DNA from: Sphaerospermopsis kisseleviana NIES-73
GTDB lineage: Bacteria; Cyanobacteriota; Cyanobacteriia; Cyanobacteriales; Nostocaceae
Length of the DNA: 64,000 nt
Direction of reading: 5' to 3'
Assembly (NCBI RefSeq): GCF_002368075.1
Contig: NZ_AP018314.1
Coordinates: 5,125,312-5,189,311, forward strand
Position numbers and translations under genes: made by a program. Positions 9,874 to 18,394 of this stretch are shown in pieces. The notes beneath the pieces are model-generated. The model had not been told where the DNA came from, searched no databases, and saw nothing but the letters and a program-made list of their open reading frames with translations. Each line of letters opens with the position of its first letter. The stretch's first letter is position 1.

Positions 9874-11301
9874 ATGCTAAAAACAAATCATATCAAATAT
9901 ATCTCAGTTTCTTTACTCATCTCTCTGATGGTGGGGTGTCAACGTCCTCCATTAAAATCAGAAAATAATAATGTTAAAGTTCAAGCTAACCCATCTCCTG
10001 TAATTTTACAGAACGTGGATGACTTTAATTCGATTTTATCCGCACATACCGAATTAAATAAATCAATAATTCAGTTAAATGCTAATCTCCAGAAAGTTAT
10101 AGATGGTAACTTAGAAAGAAAAGAATTAGATTTTACCGATTCAAATAAAAAAATAGTTCAATTGAAAAATGCTCTCACAAAAATTAATAATCCAGACAAA
10201 ATAAAAAACCTCGCAGATATAAACAAGACAATTAGTGATATAGAGAACGCCATCAAACCATTAGAAAAGGGTTTTAGTGATGCTGATGTTACTCAAGTCC
10301 AACAAATTATTAAACTCCAAGAAACTCAAAATATTGCACCTAATGGTAATTTTAGGAAAAAAACACAGATACAGTTACAAAATTTTTTGAATAAAAAAAA
10401 TGAAATATTAAACAAACAATTTGATGTAATTAAACAACTAACAAAAAATCAACAATTATCGGATAATAATGGGATTGTAAGTAACTATCAACAGATAGTG
10501 TCAGAAAATCACAATCCTGCTAATCAAGATAAAATTCTGATACCTAAATCTGAACTTGACAGGATTTATAAACTTCTAAATTTGACTGTCAGTGTAAATA
10601 TTATGAGTTTTATTATCTTTGGGGGATTAATTGCTTGGTTATTTTATAAGTTGAACATATTGGAAACAAAACAAAATCATTCATCAAATAATATAACTCA
10701 ACCAAAAAGAATTGTAAATTACATTGAAGGAGAATTTACACAGATTAAACGGCATTTTGATAATTTAGATGAAAGGTTAAAAACCATAGAAAGAGGTTAT
10801 CAAAATCCCCAAAGTCCCAGTTTATCAAATTACACATTTACGAATAATCAACCAATTAATACACCAGTTAATAGAGTAGTACATCCACTTAAACCCCAAA
10901 CGGAAAATATTTATCAATCTCAGACATCTCTATCTAATCACGAAACCAAAATACTTACAGTATATAATAGTAAACCTCGTTCTTTATCTGCAAATGCAAT
11001 CACTGTTGCAGAAAGTGATCACACAGTAGAACAGCGTCGTATTGGAAAAAAAGTTGCACCTATTCTAGAAAAAAATCAGTTAGGTAATTACTGGATAGTT
11101 CGAGAAGGAAATTATGAATATCTTGTACCCAAAGGCAATATTAAAATTAATGAGTATAATTATGAAACAATATCAAGCTGTTTTGAATGTATAGGATATC
11201 ATCCCAGTTCTTCCAGTAGCTTTACATTGTTAAAACCAGCAACAGTATCATCTATTGGACAACATTGGCAATTAGTAGAACCTGGAAAATTACAATTTTA
11301 A
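9874..11301 (+). CDS. Lipoprotein with internal membrane helix and shared C-terminal domain
   Basis: A 475-residue protein of unknown function. The ATG at 9874 gives a clean signal peptide ending in SLMVGC, a plausible lipobox with Cys near residue 22; a longer frame starting at a TTG at 9829 overlaps the gene before and would bury the signal. A helical Asn/Lys-rich region (about 40-220) follows, then a transmembrane helix at about 236-260 (MSFIIFGGLIAWLFY), a short coiled coil, a Ser/Pro/Asn-rich linker, and the shared domain at about 361-475 (GNYWIV, YLVPKGNIKINEY, FTLLKPATV, terminal WQLVEPGKLQF). If the lipobox is used, a lipid anchor outside the membrane and the TM helix would put the shared domain in the cytoplasm, next to the ATPases. 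Topology is predicted, not shown. Confidence 0.75.
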   Translation: MLKTNHIKYISVSLLISLMVGCQRPPLKSENNNVKVQANPSPVILQNVDDFNSILSAHTELNKSIIQLNANLQKVIDGNLERKELDFTDSNKKIVQLKNALTKINNPDKIKNLADINKTISDIENAIKPLEKGFSDADVTQVQQIIKLQETQNIAPNGNFRKKTQIQLQNFLNKKNEILNKQFDVIKQLTKNQQLSDNNGIVSNYQQIVSENHNPANQDKILIPKSELDRIYKLLNLTVSVNIMSFIIFGGLIAWLFYKLNILETKQNHSSNNITQPKRIVNYIEGEFTQIKRHFDNLDERLKTIERGYQNPQSPSLSNYTFTNNQPINTPVNRVVHPLKPQTENIYQSQTSLSNHETKILTVYNSKPRSLSANAITVAESDHTVEQRRIGKKVAPILEKNQLGNYWIVREGNYEYLVPKGNIKINEYNYETISSCFECIGYHPSSSSSFTLLKPATVSSIGQHWQLVEPGKLQF

Positions 11302-11327
11302 TAACTAAAAGAATCAATTAAATTATA

Positions 11328-11508
11328 TGCCAGCTAATAATCTTGAAAAAGTAGATTTTTCAGAACAGGAATGTTTAGAGTGTTGTTTCAAATTAAAGGA
11401 AGTAAGGTTACAATTAGGTTTTAATTACTCAAACCTGCTAAAGTGGTAATAATAGGTAATTTACAAACCTGGCAATTGACGGAGAAAGGAATTATTGAAT
11501 TTGAGTAG
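11328..11508 (+). pseudogene. Broken remnant of a fourth copy of the shared domain
   Basis: Between two intact genes, the frame at 11425-11508 encodes a piece ending KPAKVVIIG...WQLTEKGIIEFE and a stop. This matches the C-terminal end of the domain found in the neighbours at 9015, 9874 and 13704. Upstream, a short frame opening with ATG at 11328 runs in a different phase and ends in stops near 11446, so the copy is shortened and frame-broken. It is most simply the tail of a decayed gene that once stood between the lipoprotein gene and the ATPase paralogue. Confidence 0.65.
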
Positions 11509-11514
11509 ATGTAG

Positions 11515-13707
11515 ATGAATATGAATAATAATTTACATGATTTAAAAATGAAAACTGACAGCTTATTAACTAAGCTCAAAGAACTTCAACTGACAACCAA
11601 GGATTTATTTTTAAAAAAGCTCGTATTTATCGAACAAGAGAGTATTTTACCAGGTGCTTTACTTCCTCAAGGTACGCAATATTTAGTATTTGCAAATCAT
11701 CAGATTACTCCTCTTTTACCGCTTAATCCAATTCTACTAGATTATTTTACTCCAGAAGAATTAACTAAACAGCTTAAATTTGAATTGATTGATGAAGATG
11801 ATTTATCACAGGTAAGACTAATTTTAGATTTACCAAATAGTGAAACTCCTTTGTTTAAAGATTATACAATTCAAGCAGAAAATCTTATTCCTGAAGTTCC
11901 AGTTTTAGAAGTATGGCCTAATTTTCAAGCAGAGGGATGGAAAGAATATTACGGTTTTTGTTATGATGCTGAATATGGAGAAGAAACTTTTCAGGTTTGT
12001 TTTCCTAATGTAGAGGAAATTAAGCAATTTCAAGAAGGTCGAGGTAGTTATAAAATAGTTAGATGTACTCAATTTCCTAAATTTATTGAATGTAAAAATA
12101 TTCAAGAACATACAATTGGTATTATTTTACTACCAACACAAAAGAAAATAGAGCTTGCATATTCCTGGAAAATAGGTATAGATTTTAGAAGTGATTATAC
12201 TAGCGTTTATGTTAATAAAGATGATAAAATTGTTGAATCTTTCAAATCAGATAATCTACATCATAAAGTTACAGATGTTTCTATAGAGACTAGGTTTCCA
12301 GTTTTATTTGAATACTTCATTCCTGAAAGTTTTATTCCAGTAGATAAACCATTTCCCATGTCTACCGTACTAACTACTAGGGGAAGTGCAGACATAAATC
12401 AAGAACGTCCAATTTTTGATGGTAGAGTTTATATTCCTGTTCGGAATAGATATTCACAACAAGAAAGCTGGGTTAAAAAAGATTTACAATGCTCAACTAA
12501 AAATCTTAGATATATTCGGTTATTTCTTAAACACCTCATATTACACCTGACTGCAAATGCTGTTAACAACAAAGTTAAAACAATTGAATGGTGTATTTCC
12601 TATCCTCCTCAATTTTCCCGTAAAGGTAAATATAAATATGCTCAAATGTGGCAAGATATAACCAATAATTTACAATCTAAAACAGGTGTTAAACATCTTT
12701 GCCCCAATATTAATGATAGTCAATATTTTCGATCACAAAGTTTAGCATTTGCTCAATATTTTACTGAATATGAAGATTATGATTTAGTAAATACCACTTG
12801 TATTGATATTGGTAATGTAAATTCTAATATATCTATCTGGCAAGATAATCAACTTATTTATCAATGTTCTCTAAATTTTGGTAAAATAGACTTATTCTCT
12901 CAGATAATAAAAACTAACCCTCAGATTTTGAAAATATTTGATATTGAACCTGACAACTGGATAAAATTTCCAGAATATGCTTTTTATGACCAGTTAGATA
13001 TTTGGTTAAGATTAGAGTCTGCAAACTGGTTAGAACGAAAAAGAGAGTTATTTATAAATCATCCTGAATTTCAAAAACTGATAACATTAATGTCTATTGG
13101 TTTATCTGGGGTGTATTTTTATATTGGTCAAATTCTTGCTGTTTTACACCACGAGGGTAAATACACTCTTAAAGAAATTACTCCTGTTTATATTGGTGGA
13201 ATTGGTTCACGTCTTTTAAATTGGTTGTCAGAAGGTGGAGAATTTGATAGAAATTCAGAAATTAATTCTTTACTCAGTCGCATGATGAGTATAAGTTCTG
13301 GTTTTCCTGACACAGAAGAAATTACACGCATGAGTCAAAACCCTCAAGATGAAGTTGCTTGTGGTTTAGTTTTGCAAGATCAAAAATTACAAGAATTAGA
13401 TATAAATTTAAACACTATTGATAAATATGAGATTACTAATTTAACTCAGTTACAGCTATTTTTTGATACTTTCCATGATAGTTTAGATGATTTAAGAATT
13501 GAAGATATTAAAGCAATAGAAGGTTATAACTTTAATAAACCAGAGTATGAATATAATCAAAAATTATGGAGAGCTACAGAAAGAGAACTAAGAAACCTTT
13601 TAAATTCTCAAAAAGGTGATATTGAAAATATCCAACCAGAACCACATTTTATTGTAGAATTAAAAGCATTAGTTAGAGTATTATATAAGGAGATAGATAA
13701 TCTATGA
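11515..13707 (+). CDS. Shortened, motif-degenerate paralogue of the actin-like ATPase
   Basis: A 730-residue protein that aligns along its whole length with residues from about 345 to the end of the protein encoded at 5670 (for example ILPGALLP, EVPVLEVWP, FPVLFEYFIPESFIPV). It lacks the unrecognised N-terminal third of that protein. The nucleotide-binding loops are altered: phosphate-1 is GIDFRSDYTSVYV (residues 221-233) in place of GVDFGTSFTNVYV, and phosphate-2 is CIDIGNVNSNIS (429-440) in place of CIDMGGATSDIS, so glycines and the second-loop Asp are gone, while the adenosine motif VYIGGIGSRLL is kept. It is therefore probably a pseudo-ATPase with a structural or regulatory role. No good ribosome-binding site is seen before the ATG. 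Its stop overlaps the next start by ATGA. Confidence 0.8.
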   Translation: MNMNNNLHDLKMKTDSLLTKLKELQLTTKDLFLKKLVFIEQESILPGALLPQGTQYLVFANHQITPLLPLNPILLDYFTPEELTKQLKFELIDEDDLSQVRLILDLPNSETPLFKDYTIQAENLIPEVPVLEVWPNFQAEGWKEYYGFCYDAEYGEETFQVCFPNVEEIKQFQEGRGSYKIVRCTQFPKFIECKNIQEHTIGIILLPTQKKIELAYSWKIGIDFRSDYTSVYVNKDDKIVESFKSDNLHHKVTDVSIETRFPVLFEYFIPESFIPVDKPFPMSTVLTTRGSADINQERPIFDGRVYIPVRNRYSQQESWVKKDLQCSTKNLRYIRLFLKHLILHLTANAVNNKVKTIEWCISYPPQFSRKGKYKYAQMWQDITNNLQSKTGVKHLCPNINDSQYFRSQSLAFAQYFTEYEDYDLVNTTCIDIGNVNSNISIWQDNQLIYQCSLNFGKIDLFSQIIKTNPQILKIFDIEPDNWIKFPEYAFYDQLDIWLRLESANWLERKRELFINHPEFQKLITLMSIGLSGVYFYIGQILAVLHHEGKYTLKEITPVYIGGIGSRLLNWLSEGGEFDRNSEINSLLSRMMSISSGFPDTEEITRMSQNPQDEVACGLVLQDQKLQELDINLNTIDKYEITNLTQLQLFFDTFHDSLDDLRIEDIKAIEGYNFNKPEYEYNQKLWRATERELRNLLNSQKGDIENIQPEPHFIVELKALVRVLYKEIDNL

Positions 13708-14768
13708 CATCCAATTTTCAAGATGATTTAATTCGTAGAATTAAACAACTAGAGCAAATTATTGAACAAAACCTGACACCGCGAATCACTAGTATAGAAA
13801 ATTACCTATCTACACTTACTGAAAAAGTCCAAACTGGTTCAGTTATCGTCACAGGTGCTTTTACAACGGAAAAAATCACACCCCTAAATATATCTGAATT
13901 AGAATTAATAGAAGTTTATAATAACGTTCCCAAAGTTTTATTAAAAAACTCAATTATTGCCGAATTAACAGCTAAAAGTTATCGAGAAGATAACCAAAAT
14001 CAACCTGTTTTATTAGAAAAAGATGAAAATGGTAAATATTGGATAATAGTATCTAATCAAAATAATATCTTTCTCTTACCTAGCATTAACATTAAATTGC
14101 ATATTCATAAACTAAAAACTGTAGAAAAATTATTTGATTTTCGTGGTATTACTCCCACAGTAGATACTCATTTTCTATTAATTAAACCTGCTAGAGTATC
14201 CAGTTTACCTAGTGGTAAGGAATGGAAGTTATTAGAAAAGGGAATTTTAGAATTTACTAATGATATTTCTGGTGTTTCATTTAGATCATATTTAGATATA
14301 GATGAGCAAGAAAATAAAGTTAAAAATAATTTAGAAAAAAATAATTTAGAACTTGAAAAAATCAACAATGAACTAGATGAATTAAAATTACACTTGCAGC
14401 AGTTACAAGAGGTAAATAAAAATTTACCATCACAATTAAACGCAGAAATAAACATACCAGAAATTAAAGATAATCAGGCAAATACTAACCTAGAAATCCT
14501 GAAAATCAATAAACAATTAAATGAATTGAAATTGGAATTAAAAAGCGAATTTGATAAAATTTCAAAATCACAAATTCAAAATATATCAAAAGATGCTATT
14601 TATGAACAATTGGATAATTTTAAATCAATGTTAGAAAAAATGCAGGAAGAACGCAACAACTTAGAAACTCAAATAGGAAAAATTGCAGTTCTTAGAGATT
14701 ATGTTTATCTACAAATAGATTTAATTAAGGTGCGGTTAGAATCTTTGGAAAATAAACAGGATAATTGA
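13704..14768 (+). CDS. Coiled-coil protein with the shared domain
   Basis: A 354-residue protein, not a named family to my knowledge. A short helical N-terminus (LEQIIEQNLTPRI) is followed at about 66-183 by the domain shared with the proteins at 9015 and 9874 (GKYWII, FLLPSINIKL, FDFRGI, FLLIKPARVSS, terminal KLLEKGILEF). Here the domain is internal, and a long coiled coil rich in Leu, Glu, Lys and Asn fills residues 200-354. Its ATG overlaps the stop of the pseudo-ATPase gene by four bases (ATGA), which suggests translational coupling and a stoichiometric pair. It ends the run; a repeat and a convergent gene follow. Confidence 0.75.
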   Translation: MTSNFQDDLIRRIKQLEQIIEQNLTPRITSIENYLSTLTEKVQTGSVIVTGAFTTEKITPLNISELELIEVYNNVPKVLLKNSIIAELTAKSYREDNQNQPVLLEKDENGKYWIIVSNQNNIFLLPSINIKLHIHKLKTVEKLFDFRGITPTVDTHFLLIKPARVSSLPSGKEWKLLEKGILEFTNDISGVSFRSYLDIDEQENKVKNNLEKNNLELEKINNELDELKLHLQQLQEVNKNLPSQLNAEINIPEIKDNQANTNLEILKINKQLNELKLELKSEFDKISKSQIQNISKDAIYEQLDNFKSMLEKMQEERNNLETQIGKIAVLRDYVYLQIDLIKVRLESLENKQDN

Positions 14769-14806
14769 GGATGTTGAATTTGATGAGTATTCATTAACTA
14801 TAAAAA

Positions 14807-14899
14807 GGGCGGGCAAGACTTGTACTGAGCGACCTGTACTGAGCGCAGTCGAAGTAAGTCGAAGTGCGGAGTCGAACTATGTCGAAGTATGCCCACCCC
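14807..14899. repeat. Inverted-ended intergenic repeat between convergent genes
   Basis: About 93 bases starting GGGCGGGCAAGACT and ending AGTATGCCCACCCC, so the ends are imperfect inverted repeats. The interior has repeated GTCGAAGT units (CAGTCGAAGTAAGTCGAAGT type), a motif common in cyanobacterial intergenic DNA. It sits between two convergent genes and may serve as a bidirectional transcription stop. Confidence 0.55.
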
Positions 14900-14927
14900 A
14901 CAAGATTTTGCAAATATTTAATAATAA

Positions 14928-16424
14928 TTACCTCACAGAAAAAGCCTCACTAAATCTGCGGGTAATTGGCTCAACAATAAAGGTTAAAATCGACTTCTTC
15001 CGCGTCACAATCTCCGCATTTGCCACCATCCCCGGCGTAAATTCCACCTCTTTACCCCGCACAGTCACGGAATGCTTACTTAACTTAATTCTCGTCGGAA
15101 AAACCAAACCTAATTTTTCATCAACCACCGCATTCGGACTAATTTGTAAAACTTCCCCATCAACTACACCAAATTCTTGAAAGGGAAAAGTTGCTAATTT
15201 CACCTTTGCTTTCATTCCCTGACGAATAAAACCAATATCCCGGTTTAAAACTTTTACCTCTAACAGCATTTCTTCCCCTTCGGGTAAAATTGACAGCAAT
15301 TCTTCCCCAGACTGTACAGGTCCTTTGGTAGCTTTGACTTTATAAATTGTTCCCGCTACTGGTGCTTTAATTGTTTCTCCATCTTTTTCTTGTTTCGCTT
15401 GTTCTAATTGTCCTGCAACATTGGCTAATTCTTCTTTACGTCTATTTATTTGCGTTAAAATTTCACTTTTTCTTTCTGATGCTAATCTTAAACCTTGATT
15501 TTTGGCTGCTTGATAAGCTTGTTCAGCTTGGTTAATTTCTTGTTTTTGAGCAGCAATATCTTTTCCTAAAGATGCTACTTTATCCTGTGTTTCTGTAACT
15601 CTATTTTTGGCATTAGTTACTTCATTCGTGGCTCTAATAATATCAGTATTTGCTCGATTTAATCTTTCCTGGGCTTCTAAATAATCAACTCTGGGAACAG
15701 CACCAGGATTTAATAAGGTTCTCAAATTTTCTTCTCGTTGTTGGGCAATTTTTAAACTTTCTTCTAGTTTAGCACGGATATTTTCTGCATTCACTAAATT
15801 AGTTTGAGCATTAATCACACTGGTTTTAGCATTAGCTAAATTTTCTTCTAACCGAGTTAATCTAATTTTCGCTTGTTTGATAATTGAAAGTTGGCGTTCT
15901 GCTTCTGCTTCTGCTGCTGCTTGTCTAGCTTTATAATCTAATAACCGGGAATTTAATAACTCATCTTGTAATTTTGTTCCCGCAGTATTTCCTCCGGTTC
16001 TTTCAGCTTGTAATCTTTGTAAATCTTCTTCAATTAATTTACTTGATTTCGCTAATCTGTTAACATCGGTTTGTTGTAAATTGGGGTCACGTTCAATTAA
16101 TATTTGATCTTTAGTTACGCGATCGCCCTCATTAACTTTCACCGCTACAATAGATCCATTACCTAAAGATGTCACCGGTCTCACTTGAGTAGAAGCAATT
16201 AATTCTCCCGGTGCTGTCGCTACTTCATCAATTTCTGAAAAATGCGCCCAGGAAATAGTACCAAAGACAATAACACTAATAGTTCCCGCTAATAATCTTG
16301 TATAAAGTGGTGGTAATTCCTGTACAGCTTTACCCAATTCATAGGATAATTGTTCCTCTGGTTTAGCAAAATTTTCTTTTGTTTGACGTGCTTGAACAGG
16401 ATTTGCAGATAGGGAATATTTCAT
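14928..16424 (-). CDS. HlyD-family membrane fusion protein
   Basis: Periplasmic adaptor of a type I secretion or efflux system, 498 residues. One N-terminal membrane helix (about residues 42-62, LLAGTISVIVFGTISWAHF) is followed by a biotinyl-lipoyl-like half (GELIASTQVRPV ... VKVNEGDRVTKDQ), a long coiled-coil hairpin (about 110-340, rich in Gln, Glu and Ala), the second lipoyl half (APVAGTIYKVKATKGPVQSG) and a beta-barrel end. I start it at 16424: the longer frame to 16496 only translates a tandem heptamer repeat (YQLPITN units). No ABC transporter or outer-membrane partner lies nearby, so the substrate is unknown. Confidence 0.92.
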   Translation of the reverse strand: MKYSLSANPVQARQTKENFAKPEEQLSYELGKAVQELPPLYTRLLAGTISVIVFGTISWAHFSEIDEVATAPGELIASTQVRPVTSLGNGSIVAVKVNEGDRVTKDQILIERDPNLQQTDVNRLAKSSKLIEEDLQRLQAERTGGNTAGTKLQDELLNSRLLDYKARQAAAEAEAERQLSIIKQAKIRLTRLEENLANAKTSVINAQTNLVNAENIRAKLEESLKIAQQREENLRTLLNPGAVPRVDYLEAQERLNRANTDIIRATNEVTNAKNRVTETQDKVASLGKDIAAQKQEINQAEQAYQAAKNQGLRLASERKSEILTQINRRKEELANVAGQLEQAKQEKDGETIKAPVAGTIYKVKATKGPVQSGEELLSILPEGEEMLLEVKVLNRDIGFIRQGMKAKVKLATFPFQEFGVVDGEVLQISPNAVVDEKLGLVFPTRIKLSKHSVTVRGKEVEFTPGMVANAEIVTRKKSILTFIVEPITRRFSEAFSVR

Positions 16425-16430
16425 ATATTT

Positions 16431-16560
16431 GGTAATTGGTAATTGGTAATTGGTAATGGTTAATTGGTAATTGGTAATTGGTAATTGGTAATACAATTTT
16501 GGATTTTGGATTTTGGATTGTTTTTGTCAATTCCAATCTAAAATCTAAAATCTAAAATTT
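16431..16560. repeat. Tandem heptamer repeats (STRR)
   Basis: Three adjacent heptamer tracts: ATTGGTA units at 16431-16492, TTTTGGA units at about 16497-16519 and AATCTAA units at about 16537-16560. The first two are immediately upstream of the HlyD-type gene, so its promoter and leader are built of repeat DNA. STRRs of this kind are typical of heterocystous cyanobacteria. Confidence 0.85.
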
Positions 16561-16586
16561 TCTTCCCCAGTCACCAATCACCAAAA

Positions 16587-17438
16587 TTAAATTGCTAAAT
16601 AACGCCCCAAAAAGTTTTCTAAAGTTTCCAATTGCAAGTTATAAATCCTTTCTAAATTGGCAATTTCTTCCGATGTACAGTAAAATTCATTAGCTAATAA
16701 AGTGCGAAAAGTTCCTAAACCTGTTTGTGTTGAAGCGTCAAATAAACCTAATACTCCCCGTAAACCATCAACCGCAAATAAAGGAACATTAATGATGATT
16801 GGTTGTTTGTTAAAGATGCGACTAAAAATTTTGGGAATGTCCTCACGCAATAAAATTTTAGGTCCTCCTAATGGTAAAATTTGATTACGAGCCTCAGCAA
16901 CGGTTAAAGAATCTACGACTATTTTGGTTAAGTCATCGGTACTAATAATAGATGTGCGATTTTTGGGATCACCGATGAGCAAATATAAATCAGTTTCTCT
17001 AAACCATTCCGCTAAAGGTAGCAGGTTTGATGCTAAACCAGATGGGCGTAAAATAGTGTAATTTAGGCCACTACTTTGCAGATATTTTTCTACTGCGCGT
17101 TTAGCTTTGAAAATGGGAGCATCTTCATATCCTCTTTCAGCACCTAAAACGGATATCAAGACAAAATGCTCAACAGTTAGTAATTTTATGGACAAATATC
17201 CTCAAGCTACTTTGACCAGTATTACCCGGAATGGGTAGATATATTTCACACCTTGACAGGCTTTTTTGATATCCTGTTCTCTCCGCAAATCACCAATAAA
17301 TATATCAGAAACCCGGTGTTCTAACTCACTATAATGGGATGTGAGACGAACAAAAGACCGTACAGACTTCTGTTGTTGACGTAACAACCGCACGACACGG
17401 CGGCCAATATCTCCCGTTGCTCCAGTTACTAGAATCAT
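16587..17438 (-). pseudogene. Broken NAD(P)-binding (NmrA/Ycf39-like) SDR gene
   Basis: The 5' part (17202-17438) encodes a Rossmann start, ILVTGATGDIGRRVVRLL, and stops after about 78 codons. The 3' part (16587-17195), in another frame, resumes with VEHFVLISVLGAERGYED and the YxxxK-like region and C-terminal part of the same family (ILRPSGLASNLLPLAE). Between GVKYIYP and VEHFVLIS, 30 to 40 residues expected in an intact atypical SDR are missing and both frames are closed by stops. I read it as one gene disabled by a small deletion and frameshift. Two separate functional proteins are unlikely since neither has the full nucleotide and substrate sites. Confidence 0.75.
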
Positions 17439-17577
17439 AACTTTTGGATTTGAGTATGGGGCTTTATGTAGTTAAGTTTAATCACTATTTTTAAATCAGC
17501 AAATTGCTAAAATCCGAAATTTTACAATTTTTGTTTAAAATAATAATGTTGGGATTAGTTGGGATTTAGTAAAACTG

Positions 17578-18072
17578 ATGCAAATACCAGAAACAAACCC
17601 AAAGCTGAAAATACCTGTATCCAGTCTCTATGTTAGTGACTTTTATGCTTGGACACAGGAACAAGCTGATTTACTCCGCAACCATCAATGGCATAAAATT
17701 GATTGGCAAAATTTAATTGAGGAAGTTGAATCCTTGGGAAAACAGCAACGTCAAGAACTGCGAAATCGTTTAAGTATTTTAATAGGACATTTATTAAAAT
17801 GGCAGTTTCAACAACAACGCCGCAGTCGTAGTTGGTTAGCAACCCTTCGCATTCAACGCTTAGATACTATTGAATTACTTGAGGAAAATCCGAGTTTAAA
17901 ATCCTATCTTGAGGAGGCACTTGGTAAAGCTTATTTGAAAGGTGTGGAATTAGCTGTTAAAGAAACTGATTTACCTCGTAGCAATTTTTCTGCTACTTGT
18001 CCTTATAGTTTGACGGAAATTTTAGATGATGGTTTTTATCCTGGTGAAGCTAGTGAGTTAGTCAATGAGTGA
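17578..18072 (+). CDS. DUF29 family protein
   Basis: A 164-residue protein of the DUF29 family, abundant in cyanobacteria and without known function. Characteristic features are the opening LYVSDFYAWTQEQADLLR, the segment IDWQNLIEEVESLGKQQRQEL, the helix LIGHLLKWQFQ, and the closing PYSLTEILDDGFYPG. It is soluble and helical. A second, diverged member lies at 28396-28875. It stands alone between the broken SDR gene and a repeat. Confidence 0.9.
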   Translation: MQIPETNPKLKIPVSSLYVSDFYAWTQEQADLLRNHQWHKIDWQNLIEEVESLGKQQRQELRNRLSILIGHLLKWQFQQQRRSRSWLATLRIQRLDTIELLEENPSLKSYLEEALGKAYLKGVELAVKETDLPRSNFSATCPYSLTEILDDGFYPGEASELVNE

Positions 18073-18205
18073 GAATGTAAAAAGTAAGTTGCTAGTTAGG
18101 GAAAATGTCAGAATCAGGATGTCCAGGATGTGAGGATTAACAGGATAAAAATAGCAGGTTGTCACCAATTACCCATTACCATTCTTAACTAGATAACTGG
18201 CAAAT

Positions 18206-18298
18206 TAGACATCTCGTGAAAATTATCGTAGGGACAATTCATGAATTTTCCCTACAATGGTTTCAGATTATGCAGATTTAATTACTACCAGATGTCTA
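18206..18298. repeat. MITE-like repeat, family R1, copy 2
   Basis: A 93-base copy of the element at 1764-1855, with ends TAGACATCTCGTGAAAA and AGATGTCTA and a central near-palindrome GTAGGGACAATTCATGAATT. It occupies much of the 322-base gap 18073-18394; the rest of the gap shows nothing else that I can support. Confidence 0.7.
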
Positions 18299-18394
18299 TT
18301 AGTGATATACTGCGGATTCTTCATTGCATTGGAAATTCTCCACAAGGGTTTCAAAGTCCACACATTTAATTTTTAAATTTTTAGAGATATATAA

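Noticed and set aside
14908..15180. Open frame on the plus strand
   Set aside because: It lies inside the HlyD-type gene on the other strand and has no family features; a shadow frame.
16425..16496. N-terminal extension of the HlyD-type protein
   Set aside because: It is the translation of ATTGGTA tandem repeats; the family N-terminus begins at 16424.
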